Notes: a model not told the origin generated them from the letters alone. A stretch of DNA of 58,962 nucleotides from an uncultured Agathobacter sp. (GCA_934365945.1 CAKRNE010000015.1:1-58962), one strand, 5' to 3'; shown: positions 26,202-35,876, numbered from the stretch's first letter. Translations and numbers: made by a program.

Positions 26202-27086
26202 CTAATCAACCTTCTCACGTTCCTGCCGAACAAATTCCTCAAAAAGCCTGTTAAAAGTGTCAATTTCAGCAGATTCCTTTTTCCATATCAAATAAGTAAA
26301 TGAAATTGGAGGTGTTACATCTTTTGGCTCTATTAACTTAATTTGAGATTGTTGCAATCCCTTTACAATGTAAACGGGCAGATATGATACCCCCTGATCT
26401 GCCTTAATCAGATCTTCCGTAGAACGTACAGAAGCTATACTCACAAAATTTGCATTAGAGTATAACTTACTGATAGACTTTTCCAAATCCTCCCAGTATG
26501 TAGGGTGATTGTTAGTCAATATCCTATATTTCTGAAAGTATTCTATCTCTGTTGACAGATTGCTATTCTCACTGGTATTTGGCACAGCAAGCTGAATTTT
26601 CCCTTCACAAACATTTTTATACTGAACTCTTTTAATAAAAGGTTCTTTCCTGTCAATTCCAATATCATACTGCCCATCCATGATTGCTTGTGGTATATTA
26701 TCCTCCAATACCGTTGTCGAAATATTAATGTTTGGTTCTTTCTGAAAAAAGATTGGCAGAAACTTGGGAATCAAGTAATTATCAATATATGCAGTAACAA
26801 CAACCTTTAGAGTAGTTTTGTAGCTGGATTTCATATTTTTAATAGCATATAATCCATTTTCATAAGTAGTTATGGTTTCCTTGGCAATTTTACAAAAATA
26901 TTGTCCAGCTTCAGTCAACGCTATATTACGACCAGATGTTTCGACCAGTTCAACACCCAGGAGTGCCTCAAGATTTTTAACATGATTATATACTGATGTT
27001 TGGGTAATAAATAATTCATCAGCAGCTTTCCGATAATTTTGATATTTGGCAACAACCAAAAAAGTATAATACCATTCAAGGTTCAT
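26202..27086 (-). CDS. LysR family transcriptional regulator
   Basis: A 294-residue regulator with the LysR winged helix at the N terminus (NYRKAADELFITQTSVYNHVKNLEAL, then LVETSGRNIALTEAG) and a two-lobed effector domain after it. Length is normal. It is divergent from the 27296-30730 operon with a 209-base gap holding a short palindrome, the classic arrangement for a LysR activator responding to a pathway intermediate or product. ATG at 27086 follows AGGAGA. Confidence 0.92.
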   Translation of the reverse strand: MNLEWYYTFLVVAKYQNYRKAADELFITQTSVYNHVKNLEALLGVELVETSGRNIALTEAGQYFCKIAKETITTYENGLYAIKNMKSSYKTTLKVVVTAYIDNYLIPKFLPIFFQKEPNINISTTVLEDNIPQAIMDGQYDIGIDRKEPFIKRVQYKNVCEGKIQLAVPNTSENSNLSTEIEYFQKYRILTNNHPTYWEDLEKSISKLYSNANFVSIASVRSTEDLIKADQGVSYLPVYIVKGLQQSQIKLIEPKDVTPPISFTYLIWKKESAEIDTFNRLFEEFVRQEREKVD

Positions 27087-27156
27087 CTATATATCTCCTT
27101 TTTGAAATTCAATTTACCACTTTACCGTATTATAACACAATAAATTCTCGATTTCT

Positions 27157-27170
27157 ATTGCAGATGCAAT
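27157..27170. promoter_or_regulatory. Palindrome in the LysR divergent region
   Basis: ATTGCA-GA-TGCAAT is a perfect 6-bp inverted repeat midway between the divergent genes. Its size and place suit a LysR recognition site. A possible -35/-10 pair for the operon (TTGAAA, 18 bases, TGTAAT) ends near 27261. Confidence 0.5.
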
Positions 27171-27295
27171 ACAAAAACATCAATTACCTAAACAAAATGT
27201 CAACTTTTTCTGAACAATATATTAAGTTTTTTGAAATTTTCTTTTGTCACAATTTGTAATATTATATACCCGACTAAAGAAAGGAGGATTCTATT

Positions 27296-28435
27296 ATGGT
27301 AAAGTTTCAGGACAACACTGTTCGAGATGGAATGCAACAACACAATGTTAATAAGAACTTCCGAACCAAACTTAGTGTTTTTGAACTTATAGGACAATCA
27401 AATGTTGATTCAGTCGAAATTGGCATGTGTGCCTCAGAAGATGATTACACAATGATTTGTGAAGAAGCAAAAAAGCTAAGCAGTAATCAGGAAGTAGTTG
27501 TACTGACAAGACTTGTCAAACAGGATATTGATATTACAGCAAGACTAAAGAAAAAAGTAAACCAACTAACTATCAAGCTGTTAGTTCCCATATCCGATCT
27601 GCATATCGAGAAAAAATTGGGGCTTACTCGTGAAAGCATGAAATCGAAATTGGAAAATTGTCTGAATTACTTACAGCAGCTAAACATCCAAACAGATATA
27701 TGCTTTGAAGATGCAACACGAGCAGATAAGCTTTATTTCATGGAAGTTTTACAACTATGTAATAAATATCCCGTACATTTTGTAACAATCGCAGATACTG
27801 TCGGCTGTATGGTTCCAGAAGAATTTGGGGCTTATATAAGAGAAATAAAACAAAATGGGTACGATTTTGGAATAAGCGTTCATTGCCATAATGATTTAGG
27901 ATTAGCCACAGCCAATTCCATTGCCGGAGTATTAAATGGAGCTGAACAGGTTGAAACTACATTTCTTGGAATTGGCGAAAGAGCTGGAAATACATCAATA
28001 GAAGATGTCAGCTATATCCTATATAAAAAATATGGAATAAAATCCAACATTAACTTCAAAGATATTATTTCGTTAGCTAACAAAATATCGGAAATTCTAA
28101 AATTTCCGATAGCCGCAACAAAACCAATCATTGGGGATAATGTTTTTATCCATGAATCCGGAATACATCAGGACGGCATGATGAAAGATTGTAATATGTA
28201 TCAATTTGTTCAGCCGGAAGAGTTCGGAACACAGATAAAGCCCTTGGATCTCAATATAAGCGGCATATCAAGCTCCAAAATACTATCCAGCAGAGTATCA
28301 AAAGAATTTGGAAATATAGCCGACACGAAAGAAATTGTAAATTTCTACAGAAAAGCAGCTAAGATTATCAATCACATAACATTGGAAGAAGCCTGCGACT
28401 TGTACAAATTCATTAATCTTTTACAAACAAACTAA
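27296..28435 (+). CDS. NifV/LeuA-like condensing enzyme (DRE-TIM metallolyase family)
   Basis: A 379-residue homologue of homocitrate, isopropylmalate and citramalate synthases, which join a 2-oxo acid to acetyl-CoA. Active-site elements are present: DNTVRDGMQ (Arg10, Asp11), SVHCHNDLGLA (His196, His198) and ERAGNTSIED (Asn232). The C-terminal subdomain has FIHESGIHQDGMM (residues 285-295). It lacks the LeuA leucine-binding domain. The usual DGEQ is DGMQ, so the 2-oxo acid pocket may be unusual. It is the first gene of a four-gene operon without leu or nif genes, pointing to a dedicated pathway. ATG follows AAAGGAGG. Confidence 0.85.
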   Translation: MVKFQDNTVRDGMQQHNVNKNFRTKLSVFELIGQSNVDSVEIGMCASEDDYTMICEEAKKLSSNQEVVVLTRLVKQDIDITARLKKKVNQLTIKLLVPISDLHIEKKLGLTRESMKSKLENCLNYLQQLNIQTDICFEDATRADKLYFMEVLQLCNKYPVHFVTIADTVGCMVPEEFGAYIREIKQNGYDFGISVHCHNDLGLATANSIAGVLNGAEQVETTFLGIGERAGNTSIEDVSYILYKKYGIKSNINFKDIISLANKISEILKFPIAATKPIIGDNVFIHESGIHQDGMMKDCNMYQFVQPEEFGTQIKPLDLNISGISSSKILSSRVSKEFGNIADTKEIVNFYRKAAKIINHITLEEACDLYKFINLLQTN

Positions 28436-28457
28436 CATTCAAGAAAGGAAGTTCAAT

Positions 28458-29108
28458 ATGAAGATAGTAACAAATTTAGAAAATGACATCACAGATATTT
28501 TGACTCACATGAATGCCAATAATCCTATTGTCATCCCCACAGACACAAACTATAATCTTGCGTGTTTCCCAACTTCGGAGGAAGCCATTGACAAAATCTT
28601 TACATATAAGCAAAGACCAAAGGATAAACCTCTGTCATTATTTTTCCTTGATCCGGCAGATTGGAAGAAATATGGAGTATGCAAAAACGAGCAACTTATG
28701 GAGCTGTTGGTCACACGCTTTTTACCGGGACCGTTTAATATCATTGTTGATAAAAAGGATACGAAATACGATTATATGCTGAATGGTGTTGATTCTATTG
28801 CATTAGGCTGTATTTCAAATCCTACATGGCGGAAATTCATGGAGTATTTAGACGGAAACCCTATTGCAATAACATCTGCAAACATATCTGGAACTGTTGA
28901 TGATATGTTAGTGACAAAAGAAATTGCAGTATCACAACTGGGCGGTTGTGTAAAATATTTTATTGAATCTGAACAACCAATTAAGACATCAAAATCAAGT
29001 ACCATCGTACTTCTTAAAGAAAATGGCATAAAAATCTGTAGAGAAGGCGACATTGACAGGTCAACATTGGAAAATATGTTATGCAAGGAGGGATACGAAG
29101 TTGAATAG
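28458..29108 (+). CDS. YrdC/YciO-type carbamoyl-AMP synthase-like protein
   Basis: A 216-residue stand-alone YrdC-fold protein. Family landmarks are VIPTDTNYNLAC, KQRPKDKPLSLFF, LPGPFNIIV and ITSANISG, which build the ATP and carbamate sites of TsaC/Sua5 enzymes. There is no Sua5 C-terminal domain. TsaC makes threonylcarbamoyl-AMP for tRNA t6A. YciO relatives are less understood. Placed between a condensing enzyme and an exporter-like MFS gene, it may instead activate a carbamoylated small molecule. It begins 22 bases after the first gene, and its end overlaps the MFS start. Confidence 0.85.
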   Translation: MKIVTNLENDITDILTHMNANNPIVIPTDTNYNLACFPTSEEAIDKIFTYKQRPKDKPLSLFFLDPADWKKYGVCKNEQLMELLVTRFLPGPFNIIVDKKDTKYDYMLNGVDSIALGCISNPTWRKFMEYLDGNPIAITSANISGTVDDMLVTKEIAVSQLGGCVKYFIESEQPIKTSKSSTIVLLKENGIKICREGDIDRSTLENMLCKEGYEVE

Positions 29109-30234
29109 CCATATTAAATTACAAATATCACTTTACCGCATTTTTTCAAGAGCATACTTTCATTTACCGTTTATGGTTATTTATTTGTCTAAGATTGGTT
29201 TCAGCCTCATTACCATTGAAATCATTATGGCAGTGTACGGCATTGCAGTTTTTGCTTATACAAAATTTCCAGATAGCTTAAAACCGAGTTTTCACTTTTC
29301 GTGTAAATACGTCCTGCTTATAAGTGAAATCTTGAAATGCATAGGTTTAATCCTTGTTGTATTAACACAAAGTTTTGTAGGAATAAGTATAGCACAAATA
29401 TTTTTAGGTTTTGGTTATGGAGTTGCCGCAGGGTGTGACACCCGAATAATCAATTATCATATTGATGATGGCGGGAAATTTCAGTCACGCAGTAATAGTT
29501 TAATGTTTACGGCATTGCTTGTCGCTGGACTTATAGGAAGTGTCCTTTTCAATATAGACATTCGCCTGCCTTTTATTGCAAGCACTCTCGCAGATGTTGT
29601 CACAAGCATTGTATGTATGACATTGCCTAATGAACCCGGAAAAATGGAAACAGTCCGCAAAAACGGAACAAATGCAAAACTTACTTATCAGGAAAAAAGC
29701 CTTGTTTGCACTTATTGCCTTACCAGAGGTATTATTTTAACATTTTTTACTGGTTTTCTACCTTATCATTTATTTATTGATATGAGCATTCCGGTATACG
29801 GCTTTATCGCCATACTAACCAGCTATACCTTTTTGGGAAATATATCTTCAAACTTCATAGCCGGAAGATTAAAAAAGGAATATGCATTACGAATCATGAA
29901 TATCTGCTTATTGCTATCACTTATTATGTATTTCTCAAACAATCTAATAATGATTGTTGCTGCAACCATATTGTTAGGCTTAACTTCTGGAGCCACACGC
30001 CCTATATGTTTAAACGGATTGCGTGATAATGGTTCAAATGTGGCTCTGGTATCAAATAAAATGGAAGGCATCTACTCTATAATAAATATTGTACTGCTTA
30101 TACTGGGCGGAATATTATATTATTCCTATGGTTTTGTATATATGCATTTGCTCTTAGCATTTGTGTTTATAATTTATATCCTATTACATTTATATTTCAA
30201 GAAAAGGAGTAACGAATATGAAAATCAAAGTTGA
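29101..30234 (+). CDS. MFS transporter
   Basis: A major-facilitator membrane protein, 377 residues from TTG 29101, with about 11-12 hydrophobic helices. TTG is preferred because AAGGAGG lies 9 bases before it and it overlaps the previous gene by 8 bases. Longer readings would start inside that gene with no ribosome site. The pattern (SRAYFHLPFMVIYLSKIGFS at the start, short loops) resembles small drug or metabolite exporters. Its place in the operon suggests it moves the pathway product out or a precursor in; direction is inference. Confidence 0.82.
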   Translation: MNSHIKLQISLYRIFSRAYFHLPFMVIYLSKIGFSLITIEIIMAVYGIAVFAYTKFPDSLKPSFHFSCKYVLLISEILKCIGLILVVLTQSFVGISIAQIFLGFGYGVAAGCDTRIINYHIDDGGKFQSRSNSLMFTALLVAGLIGSVLFNIDIRLPFIASTLADVVTSIVCMTLPNEPGKMETVRKNGTNAKLTYQEKSLVCTYCLTRGIILTFFTGFLPYHLFIDMSIPVYGFIAILTSYTFLGNISSNFIAGRLKKEYALRIMNICLLLSLIMYFSNNLIMIVAATILLGLTSGATRPICLNGLRDNGSNVALVSNKMEGIYSIINIVLLILGGILYYSYGFVYMHLLLAFVFIIYILLHLYFKKRSNEYENQS

Positions 30235-30730
30235 AACAGAAAACGGATACCTGCCGAAAAAGTATTCAAAGTATGCTGAGGAAGAAGATAAGTATAAGGG
30301 CTATCCCAAAATATCTTTTCCAATTACTTTTGAGGAAATTCCGAGCGGAACCAAATCGTTTGCCTTGACATTAATTGATTTTGATGCCGTAGGAGTATGC
30401 GGGTTCCCGTGGATTCATTGGATCGCATGTGACATATCCGGCGAAATAGGCAAACTTCCGGAAAATATAAGCGCAGATAATACTTTGAATATAGTTCAGG
30501 GAAAAAATAGCTTTGCCTCTGACTTTGTTGGCGAAATCGATCCGCAAATTATATACGGATATGTCGGTCCCACTCCACCGGACAAAGATCACAAATACAC
30601 TCTCGATATATATGCTTTGGATTGTACTTCTTTGTCTTTAGCTGCAGGTTTTACATTAAATGAATTATATGATAAAATAGAAAACCATATTTTAGCTAAG
30701 AATACACTTGTCCTTAAAGGCCAATGTTAG
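30218..30730 (+). CDS. PEBP family protein (YbhB/YbcL, Raf kinase inhibitor-like)
   Basis: A 170-residue protein of the phosphatidylethanolamine-binding family. The two conserved blocks are present: LTLIDFDAVGVCGFPWIHWI (first ligand-site block) and YGYVGPTPPDKDHKYTL, matching the family's YxGPxPPxGxHxY. No signal peptide, so cytoplasmic. Its role in bacteria is poorly defined; the pocket binds anions such as phosphates. It overlaps the MFS gene by 17 bases with AAGGAG upstream, so it belongs to the operon and may bind or act on the pathway's intermediate. Confidence 0.85.
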   Translation: MKIKVETENGYLPKKYSKYAEEEDKYKGYPKISFPITFEEIPSGTKSFALTLIDFDAVGVCGFPWIHWIACDISGEIGKLPENISADNTLNIVQGKNSFASDFVGEIDPQIIYGYVGPTPPDKDHKYTLDIYALDCTSLSLAAGFTLNELYDKIENHILAKNTLVLKGQC

Positions 30731-30763
30731 AATTAAGACTTTAGCAATCACTTAATATTTCAT

Positions 30764-30804
30764 AAAAGATAGTCTGAACTGCTTTAAAATTCAGACTGTC
30801 TTTT
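30764..30804 (+). terminator. Terminator of the condensing-enzyme/YrdC/MFS/PEBP operon
   Basis: AAAAGATAGTCTGAA (30764-30778) and TTCAGACTGTCTTTT (from 30790) form a 15-bp stem with one wobble, continuing in TTTTT. It lies 33 bases after the PEBP stop. Confidence 0.85.
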
Positions 30805-30918
30805 TGAAATATTTTCGTTGGTCTTATATTTAAAATGTACATGTTTACTAATATAGCGTCTTATAAAACAGTATCAATACCCATTACGAAAAGGACATCC
30901 ACATTTCTCATTTCCCGC

Positions 30919-31215
30919 CTACCTTGTAATATTTTCCGTCCAGTTCCACCACAATTTCTCTGCTCCATACGCACACCTTATAATCAGGCAAGAACTGCTT
31001 CCTGCTTTACGATTTCTTTCATCCAAAGACAAGCCGGAATAACGTGCCATTTTCTCAACGGATGTTTCGCCATCACGAATCATACGAACAACGAACTCAC
31101 GTGTTACTTCTTCACGCTCCTGATTTCTCATTTCTTCAATCGCTTTGCACATACTCTCAACTTTCGCATCTTCCTTGAAGTATCTGACTCTGTCTGCCAG
31201 TTTTCCATAAAACAT
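30919..31215 (-). pseudogene. Remnant of an Rpn-family nuclease/transposase-like gene
   Basis: A 98-codon frame matches the C-terminal end of Rpn (PD-(D/E)XK) proteins: KLADRVRYFKEDAKVESMCK, then MRNQEREEVTREF and the helical end MARYSGLSLDE. The nuclease domain that should precede it (about 200 residues) is gone. After GLSLDE the frame runs into unrelated residues, so the 3' end is also disrupted. It marks an old, decayed mobile-type gene at the border of the accessory cluster. A different member of the family lies at the right edge of the window. Confidence 0.65.
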
Positions 31216-31363
31216 ATCATCCGCATCGGTACAGGAATATAGTATACACGAAAAAACACATCCTGCCTACTAATTAATTTGTGAAATTTTTAATGTATTA
31301 ATTATTAATGTTCTTTCCAAAGCCGGCACACGTTCACATTTAAACCCCCTCAAAAAATCCCTC

Positions 31364-31418
31364 TTGACATTTATAAAAAATATATTAAAATTATCTCGTT
31401 GGTTTATTTTTAGTAAAC
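31364..31418 (+). promoter_or_regulatory. Promoter and candidate operator of the cupin regulator/pot operon
   Basis: TTGACA (31364-31369), a 16-base spacer and TAAAAT (31386-31391). Eleven bases further, GTTTA (31402-31406) and TAAAC (31414-31418) form a small inverted repeat that a helix-turn-helix protein could occupy to block transcription. Confidence 0.65.
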
Positions 31419-31481
31419 AAAAAATCTATTATTAAGCCTACAGTAAATATAGTGTAAAATGTATTAGAAAAGGAAGTAAAC

Positions 31482-32021
31482 ATGGATATCGGACATCGTA
31501 TGAAGGAGCTTCGTATCCAGTACGGACTTACCCAGCAGGAGCTTGCTGACAGGGCTGAGCTGACGAAGGGATTTATCTCACAGCTCGAGCGAAATCAGAA
31601 TTCACCGTCAGTCGGCACACTGCTTGATATCATCCAGTGCCTGGGTATGACACCGGCGGAGTTTTTTACAGATTCGGAGCCTGAGCAGATTGTATACAAG
31701 GCGAACGACTATTTTGAAAAAATTGACGAGGAAAAAAACAGCAAGGTGGAATGGGTCATTCCAAACGCACAGACCCGCTCCATGGAGCCTGTCAGGCTCA
31801 CTCTTCATCCGGGCGGCAGCTCTGAAATATATCTGCCCAAGGAGTGTGAGGAGTTTGGATATGTGATAAAGGGCACTGTGAAGCTTTGCTACGATGGCAA
31901 AGTGCACACCGTAAAGGCCGGCGAGTCCTTTTATTTTAAAGCCGGCAAGAAGCATTTTATTGAAAATAAATCCTCAAAGGATGCTGTGCTCATATGGGTC
32001 AGCAATCCTCCGAGCTTCTGA
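31482..32021 (+). CDS. XRE-cupin transcriptional regulator of polyamine uptake
   Basis: A 179-residue protein: N-terminal XRE helix-turn-helix (GLTQQELADRAELTKGFISQ, LERNQNSPSVGTL) and a C-terminal cupin barrel (HPGGSSEIYLPKECEEFGYV, GESFYFKAGKKHFIENKS). This PuuR-like architecture commonly controls polyamine genes. It lies immediately upstream of potABCD in the same direction, so it probably senses polyamine through the cupin and represses the operon. ATG follows AAAGGAAG. Confidence 0.85.
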   Translation: MDIGHRMKELRIQYGLTQQELADRAELTKGFISQLERNQNSPSVGTLLDIIQCLGMTPAEFFTDSEPEQIVYKANDYFEKIDEEKNSKVEWVIPNAQTRSMEPVRLTLHPGGSSEIYLPKECEEFGYVIKGTVKLCYDGKVHTVKAGESFYFKAGKKHFIENKSSKDAVLIWVSNPPSF

Positions 32022-32069
32022 ATATGTCTTGCAGAAGCTCTCGAATACCATAATTACATGAGAAAGGTT

Positions 32070-32101
32070 GTTACTGTTCACACATCAATATGACCAGCAA
32101 C
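32070..32101. repeat. Palindromic repeat, copy 3 (diverged)
   Basis: GTTACTGTTCACAC (32070-32083) matches the left arm of the 37092 copy exactly, and GACCAGCAAC at the right end resembles the inverse arm of the 22301 copy. The loop region has diverged and lost two bases. It lies in the 94-base gap between the regulator and potA, 15 bases before the potA ATG. Confidence 0.65.
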
Positions 32102-32115
32102 AAAAGGTTTACACC

Positions 32116-33189
32116 ATGGGAAAGAAATTAATTGATTTTATCGATATCACAAAGTCATACAACGGCAATGTTGTACTTGACGATTTAAATCTATACATCA
32201 GGGAGAATGAGTTTCTGACGCTGCTTGGACCATCCGGCTGTGGAAAAACCACTACGCTTCGCATGCTCGGCGGCTTTGAGACTCCGGACAAGGGAAAAAT
32301 CATGTTTGATTCAAAGGACATCACAAATGTACCTGCAAACGAGAGAAATCTGAACACTGTTTTCCAGAAATACTCTCTTTTCCCTCATATGACAATCGCT
32401 GAAAACATCGCGTTTGGTCTCAAAATAAAGAAAAAAAGCAAGGCTTACATAGATGACAAAATAAAGTATGCGCTAAAGCTTGTCAATCTCGACGGCTTTG
32501 AAAACCGCTCTGTCGATTCTCTTAGCGGAGGCCAGCAGCAGCGTATCGCCATCGCAAGAGCTATTGTAAACGAGCCTAAGGTACTGCTTTTGGACGAGCC
32601 GCTTGGTGCTCTCGACCTAAAGCTGCGCCAGAGCATGCAGTATGAGCTCATCCGCTTAAAAAATGAGCTCGGTATCACCTTCGTCTATGTCACACACGAC
32701 CAGGAGGAGGCACTTACCATGTCTGACACCATCGTAGTCATGAATCAGGGCTACATCCAGCAGATTGGCACACCTGAGGACATTTACAATGAGCCTGAAA
32801 ATGCCTTTGTCGCTGACTTTATCGGACACAGCAACATCATCGACGGTATTATGATAAAGGATAAGCTTGTCGAGATACTCGGTGTAAAGATGCCTTGTGT
32901 GGACGAGGGCTTTGGTGAGAACACACCTGTCGATATAGTCATCCGCCCGGAGGATGTGGAGCTGGTGCCTGCGGAGGACGGCTACATGCAGGGCGATGTC
33001 GTGTCCAATATCTTCAAGGGAGTGCACTATGAGCTTGAGGTAAAGGCAAACGGCTACGACTGGATGGTGCACACCACCAAATATGTAGAGGTCGGAAGCC
33101 ATGTGGGTATCAGGGTGATTCCATTTAATATCCAGGTAATGCACAAGCCTGAGTCCTCAGATGAAAAGGCGGTGGAGATAGATGTCTAA
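32116..33189 (+). CDS. potA: Spermidine/putrescine ABC transporter ATPase
   Basis: ATPase of the polyamine importer, 357 residues. It has GPSGCGKTT (Walker A), [14 protein letters not shown] (signature) and [12 protein letters not shown] (Walker B), followed by a C-terminal TOBE regulatory domain ([19 protein letters not shown]) typical of PotA/MalK. ATG 32116 (MGKKLIDF) has AAAGG 8 bases upstream. A frame 16 codons longer would run through the palindromic repeat and is less likely. Its stop overlaps potB by 8 bases. Confidence 0.93.
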   Translation: MGKKLIDFIDITKSYNGNVVLDDLNLYIRENEFLTLLGPSGCGKTTTLRMLGGFETPDKGKIMFDSKDITNVPANERNLNTVFQKYSLFPHMTIAENIAFGLKIKKKSKAYIDDKIKYALKLVNLDGFENRSVDSLSGGQQQRIAIARAIVNEPKVLLLDEPLGALDLKLRQSMQYELIRLKNELGITFVYVTHDQEEALTMSDTIVVMNQGYIQQIGTPEDIYNEPENAFVADFIGHSNIIDGIMIKDKLVEILGVKMPCVDEGFGENTPVDIVIRPEDVELVPAEDGYMQGDVVSNIFKGVHYELEVKANGYDWMVHTTKYVEVGSHVGIRVIPFNIQVMHKPESSDEKAVEIDV

Positions 33190-34006
33190 AATAAAGAAAC
33201 AGCTGCTCGCAGGGCCGTACCTCATATGGATTATCGGATTTATCATACTTCCGCTTTTCATGATTGTGTACTATGCCTTTAAAGGCTCTGACGGCGGCTT
33301 CACATTTGAATATGTGGCTGCAATAGCACAGCACACCAATATCAAGGCACTGCTTTTATCCCTTAGGCTTGGAATCATATGCACCATAATATGCCTGGTG
33401 CTGTCCTATCCGCTTGCGATGATTTTAAACGGCTTAAAGATTAAAAATCAAAGCTTTGTGGTATTTGTTTTCATGCTTCCTATGTGGATGAACTTTATGC
33501 TTCGAATACTTGCATGGAAGCAGCTTTTGTCCAAAAACGGTGTCATCAACTCGATACTCACCACTCTCGGGCTGCCGGGCTTCAACATCATGAATACCTC
33601 CGGAGCGGTCGTGCTTGGCATGGTCTATGACTTTCTGCCATTCATGCTGCTGCCTATATACAACTCAATGACCAGAATCAAAAACGACTGGATTGAGGCG
33701 GCTCTAGACCTCGGTGCAAACAAAGTCACAATATTTTTCAAGATTATACTGCCACTTACAGTGTCCGGTGTCATAAGCGGAATCGTAATGGTTTTCGTGC
33801 CATCACTCACATCGTTCGCCATCTCACAGATACTCGGCGGCGGAAAGGTCCTGCTCATCGGAAATATCATAGAACAGGATTTCGTCCATGGCTCGCAGTG
33901 GGGCGCAGGAAGCGGACTCTCACTCGTGCTCATGGTATTTGTATTAATCAGCATGGCACTCGTCAATCTGTTTGATAAGGAAGGAGACCAGAGCGCATTA
34001 TGGTAA
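33182..34006 (+). CDS. potB: Spermidine/putrescine ABC transporter permease
   Basis: A 274-residue membrane permease with about six helices. The EAA loop that docks the ATPase is [20 protein letters not shown]. It overlaps potA upstream and potCD downstream by a few bases, as expected for a tightly coupled transporter operon. Length matches PotB. Confidence 0.92.
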   Translation: MSKIKKQLLAGPYLIWIIGFIILPLFMIVYYAFKGSDGGFTFEYVAAIAQHTNIKALLLSLRLGIICTIICLVLSYPLAMILNGLKIKNQSFVVFVFMLPMWMNFMLRILAWKQLLSKNGVINSILTTLGLPGFNIMNTSGAVVLGMVYDFLPFMLLPIYNSMTRIKNDWIEAALDLGANKVTIFFKIILPLTVSGVISGIVMVFVPSLTSFAISQILGGGKVLLIGNIIEQDFVHGSQWGAGSGLSLVLMVFVLISMALVNLFDKEGDQSALW

Positions 34007-35874
34007 AAAAAATAGCATCCAGGGTATATATGGGACTGATATTTTTATTCCTGTATCTGCCTATCGTTGTATTAATAGTACTCTCCTTCAACAACTCCAA
34101 ATCCAAGGTTAAATGGGGAGGCTTCACGCTCGACTGGTACATAAAGTGCTTTCAGAGTGAGCGGATCATGTCGGCATTTTCGACAACACTGCAGATTACG
34201 CTGCTTGCGGCTGTGATTTCTACAATAATAGGAACTCTCGCAGCCATGGGTATAAGCGCCATGAAGAAACGTAACCAGACAATCTATCTGGGCGCCACCA
34301 ACATCCCGATGCTCAATGCAGATATCGTGACCGGTATCTCAATGATGCTTTTGTTTGTAAAATTCATGAATCTGGGCTTTGTGACAGTGCTTATCGCACA
34401 CATCACCTTCAACATCCCTTATGTGATACTGAATGTGCTGCCAAAGCTCAAGCAGACCAACAAATACACCTACGAGGCCGCACTTGATCTGGGTGCATCG
34501 CCTCTGTATGCATTTTTCAAGGTCACCTGGCCTGAAATAAGTCCCGGAGTGTTCTCCGGCTTTATGATGGCGGTCACCATGTCACTCGATGACTTCTCCA
34601 TCACCTACTTTACGAAGGGTGCCGGAGTCAATACCCTCTCAACCATGCTCTACACAGAGCTCAAAAAGGGTGTAAAGCCGGAGCTGTATGCTCTGTCAAC
34701 CATACTTTTCTTTACAGTGCTGCTGCTTTTGGTTGTGGTAAACATAAACTCAAACCAGATACCTGTAAGCGCCGCAAAGAAGCCTGCAAGGGCTAAAAAG
34801 CTGCGCATCGTAAAGCGTAGTGTAAGCCTCGCAATCGTTGCAGTACTCGTAATAGGCTGCTTTTCGGTATTTACCATAAGCGCAGGAAGCACGAACAATG
34901 ACAATACCATAACAGTGCTAAACTACGGTAAATACATCGATGAATCAGTAATCGACAGCTTCGAGCAGGAAACCGGAATCACCATAAAATACGAGGAATA
35001 TGAGGAGCCTGAGGAGATGTACACGAAGTACAAGTCCGGTGCCATCGATTATGATGTCATCTGCACCTCTGACTACATCATCGAGAAGCTCATAAGCGAG
35101 GGCGAGGTCAATAAGATAGACTACAGCGCTATGCCAAACTATCAAAATGTAAATCAGGATATAATTGATATGTCCGCATCCTTTGACCCGACGCATGAGT
35201 ACACTGTGCCTTATTTCTACGGCACACTCGGCATACTATACAATAAAAAGATGGCTGATGCATCAGACCTAAATACCTGGGACTGCCTGTGGAACGGAAA
35301 ATACAAGGACAACATGATTATGATTAATTCTGTCCGTGATGCCTTTACTCCCGCCCTTCGCACACTTGGCTACTCGATAAACGAGACAGACACAGCAAAG
35401 CTCGATGAAGCATTTGATATACTAAACAAACAAAGCAGTGATGTGCTCGCCTACTACGTGGATGAAACCTGTGATGAGATGGTTGCTGAAAATGCGGCAA
35501 TTGCAGTGTGCTACTCCGGTGAGGCAGCTGCAGCCATGGCTGAAAATGCCAATCTGGGCTATATCGTACCAAAGGAGGGCTCAAACCTCTGGATTGACTC
35601 ATGGTTCATTCCAAAGACTTGCAAGAACAAAGAGGGCGCACAGGAATTTTTGAACTACATCTGCGGTGATGAGCCTGCACAGCTCAACTTTGAGTATGTA
35701 TACTATGCATCACCTATCCAGGCTGTAATCGACAACCAGGATGAGGAAACAAAGGAAAATGAGGCAATCAATCCTCCTTCCGATATGCTCAAAAATTGTG
35801 AAGTATACAGAGCTTTAAATGACGAAGATGCCACTCTTTACAACACGCTGTGGCAGAGGCTCAAATCTGACTAG
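34000..35874 (+). CDS. potCD: Fused polyamine permease and binding protein (PotC-PotD)
   Basis: A 624-residue fusion. Residues 1 to ~255 are a PotC permease with EAA motif [21 protein letters not shown] linker rich in Lys and Arg and one membrane helix (VSLAIVAVLVIGCFSVF) follow. Then comes a PotD-type binding protein (ITVLNYGKYIDESVIDSFEQ, DVICTSDYIIEKLI, NSVRDAFTPALRTLGY). The binding protein is thus tethered to the outside of the permease rather than lipid-anchored. Such fusions exist in other Firmicutes. No frame break separates the halves. Confidence 0.9.
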   Translation: MVKKIASRVYMGLIFLFLYLPIVVLIVLSFNNSKSKVKWGGFTLDWYIKCFQSERIMSAFSTTLQITLLAAVISTIIGTLAAMGISAMKKRNQTIYLGATNIPMLNADIVTGISMMLLFVKFMNLGFVTVLIAHITFNIPYVILNVLPKLKQTNKYTYEAALDLGASPLYAFFKVTWPEISPGVFSGFMMAVTMSLDDFSITYFTKGAGVNTLSTMLYTELKKGVKPELYALSTILFFTVLLLLVVVNINSNQIPVSAAKKPARAKKLRIVKRSVSLAIVAVLVIGCFSVFTISAGSTNNDNTITVLNYGKYIDESVIDSFEQETGITIKYEEYEEPEEMYTKYKSGAIDYDVICTSDYIIEKLISEGEVNKIDYSAMPNYQNVNQDIIDMSASFDPTHEYTVPYFYGTLGILYNKKMADASDLNTWDCLWNGKYKDNMIMINSVRDAFTPALRTLGYSINETDTAKLDEAFDILNKQSSDVLAYYVDETCDEMVAENAAIAVCYSGEAAAAMAENANLGYIVPKEGSNLWIDSWFIPKTCKNKEGAQEFLNYICGDEPAQLNFEYVYYASPIQAVIDNQDEETKENEAINPPSDMLKNCEVYRALNDEDATLYNTLWQRLKSD

Positions 35875-35876
35875 GG

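Noticed and set aside
28458..29108. Calling the YrdC-fold gene the housekeeping t6A enzyme tsaC
   Set aside because: Placement inside a LysR-linked operon with a condensing enzyme and exporter suggests a special role. The genome would be needed to exclude it, so no tsaC symbol was given.
30835..31242. 135-codon plus-strand frame opposite the Rpn remnant
   Set aside because: It is antisense to a recognisable Rpn tail, and no motif or start signal supports it.
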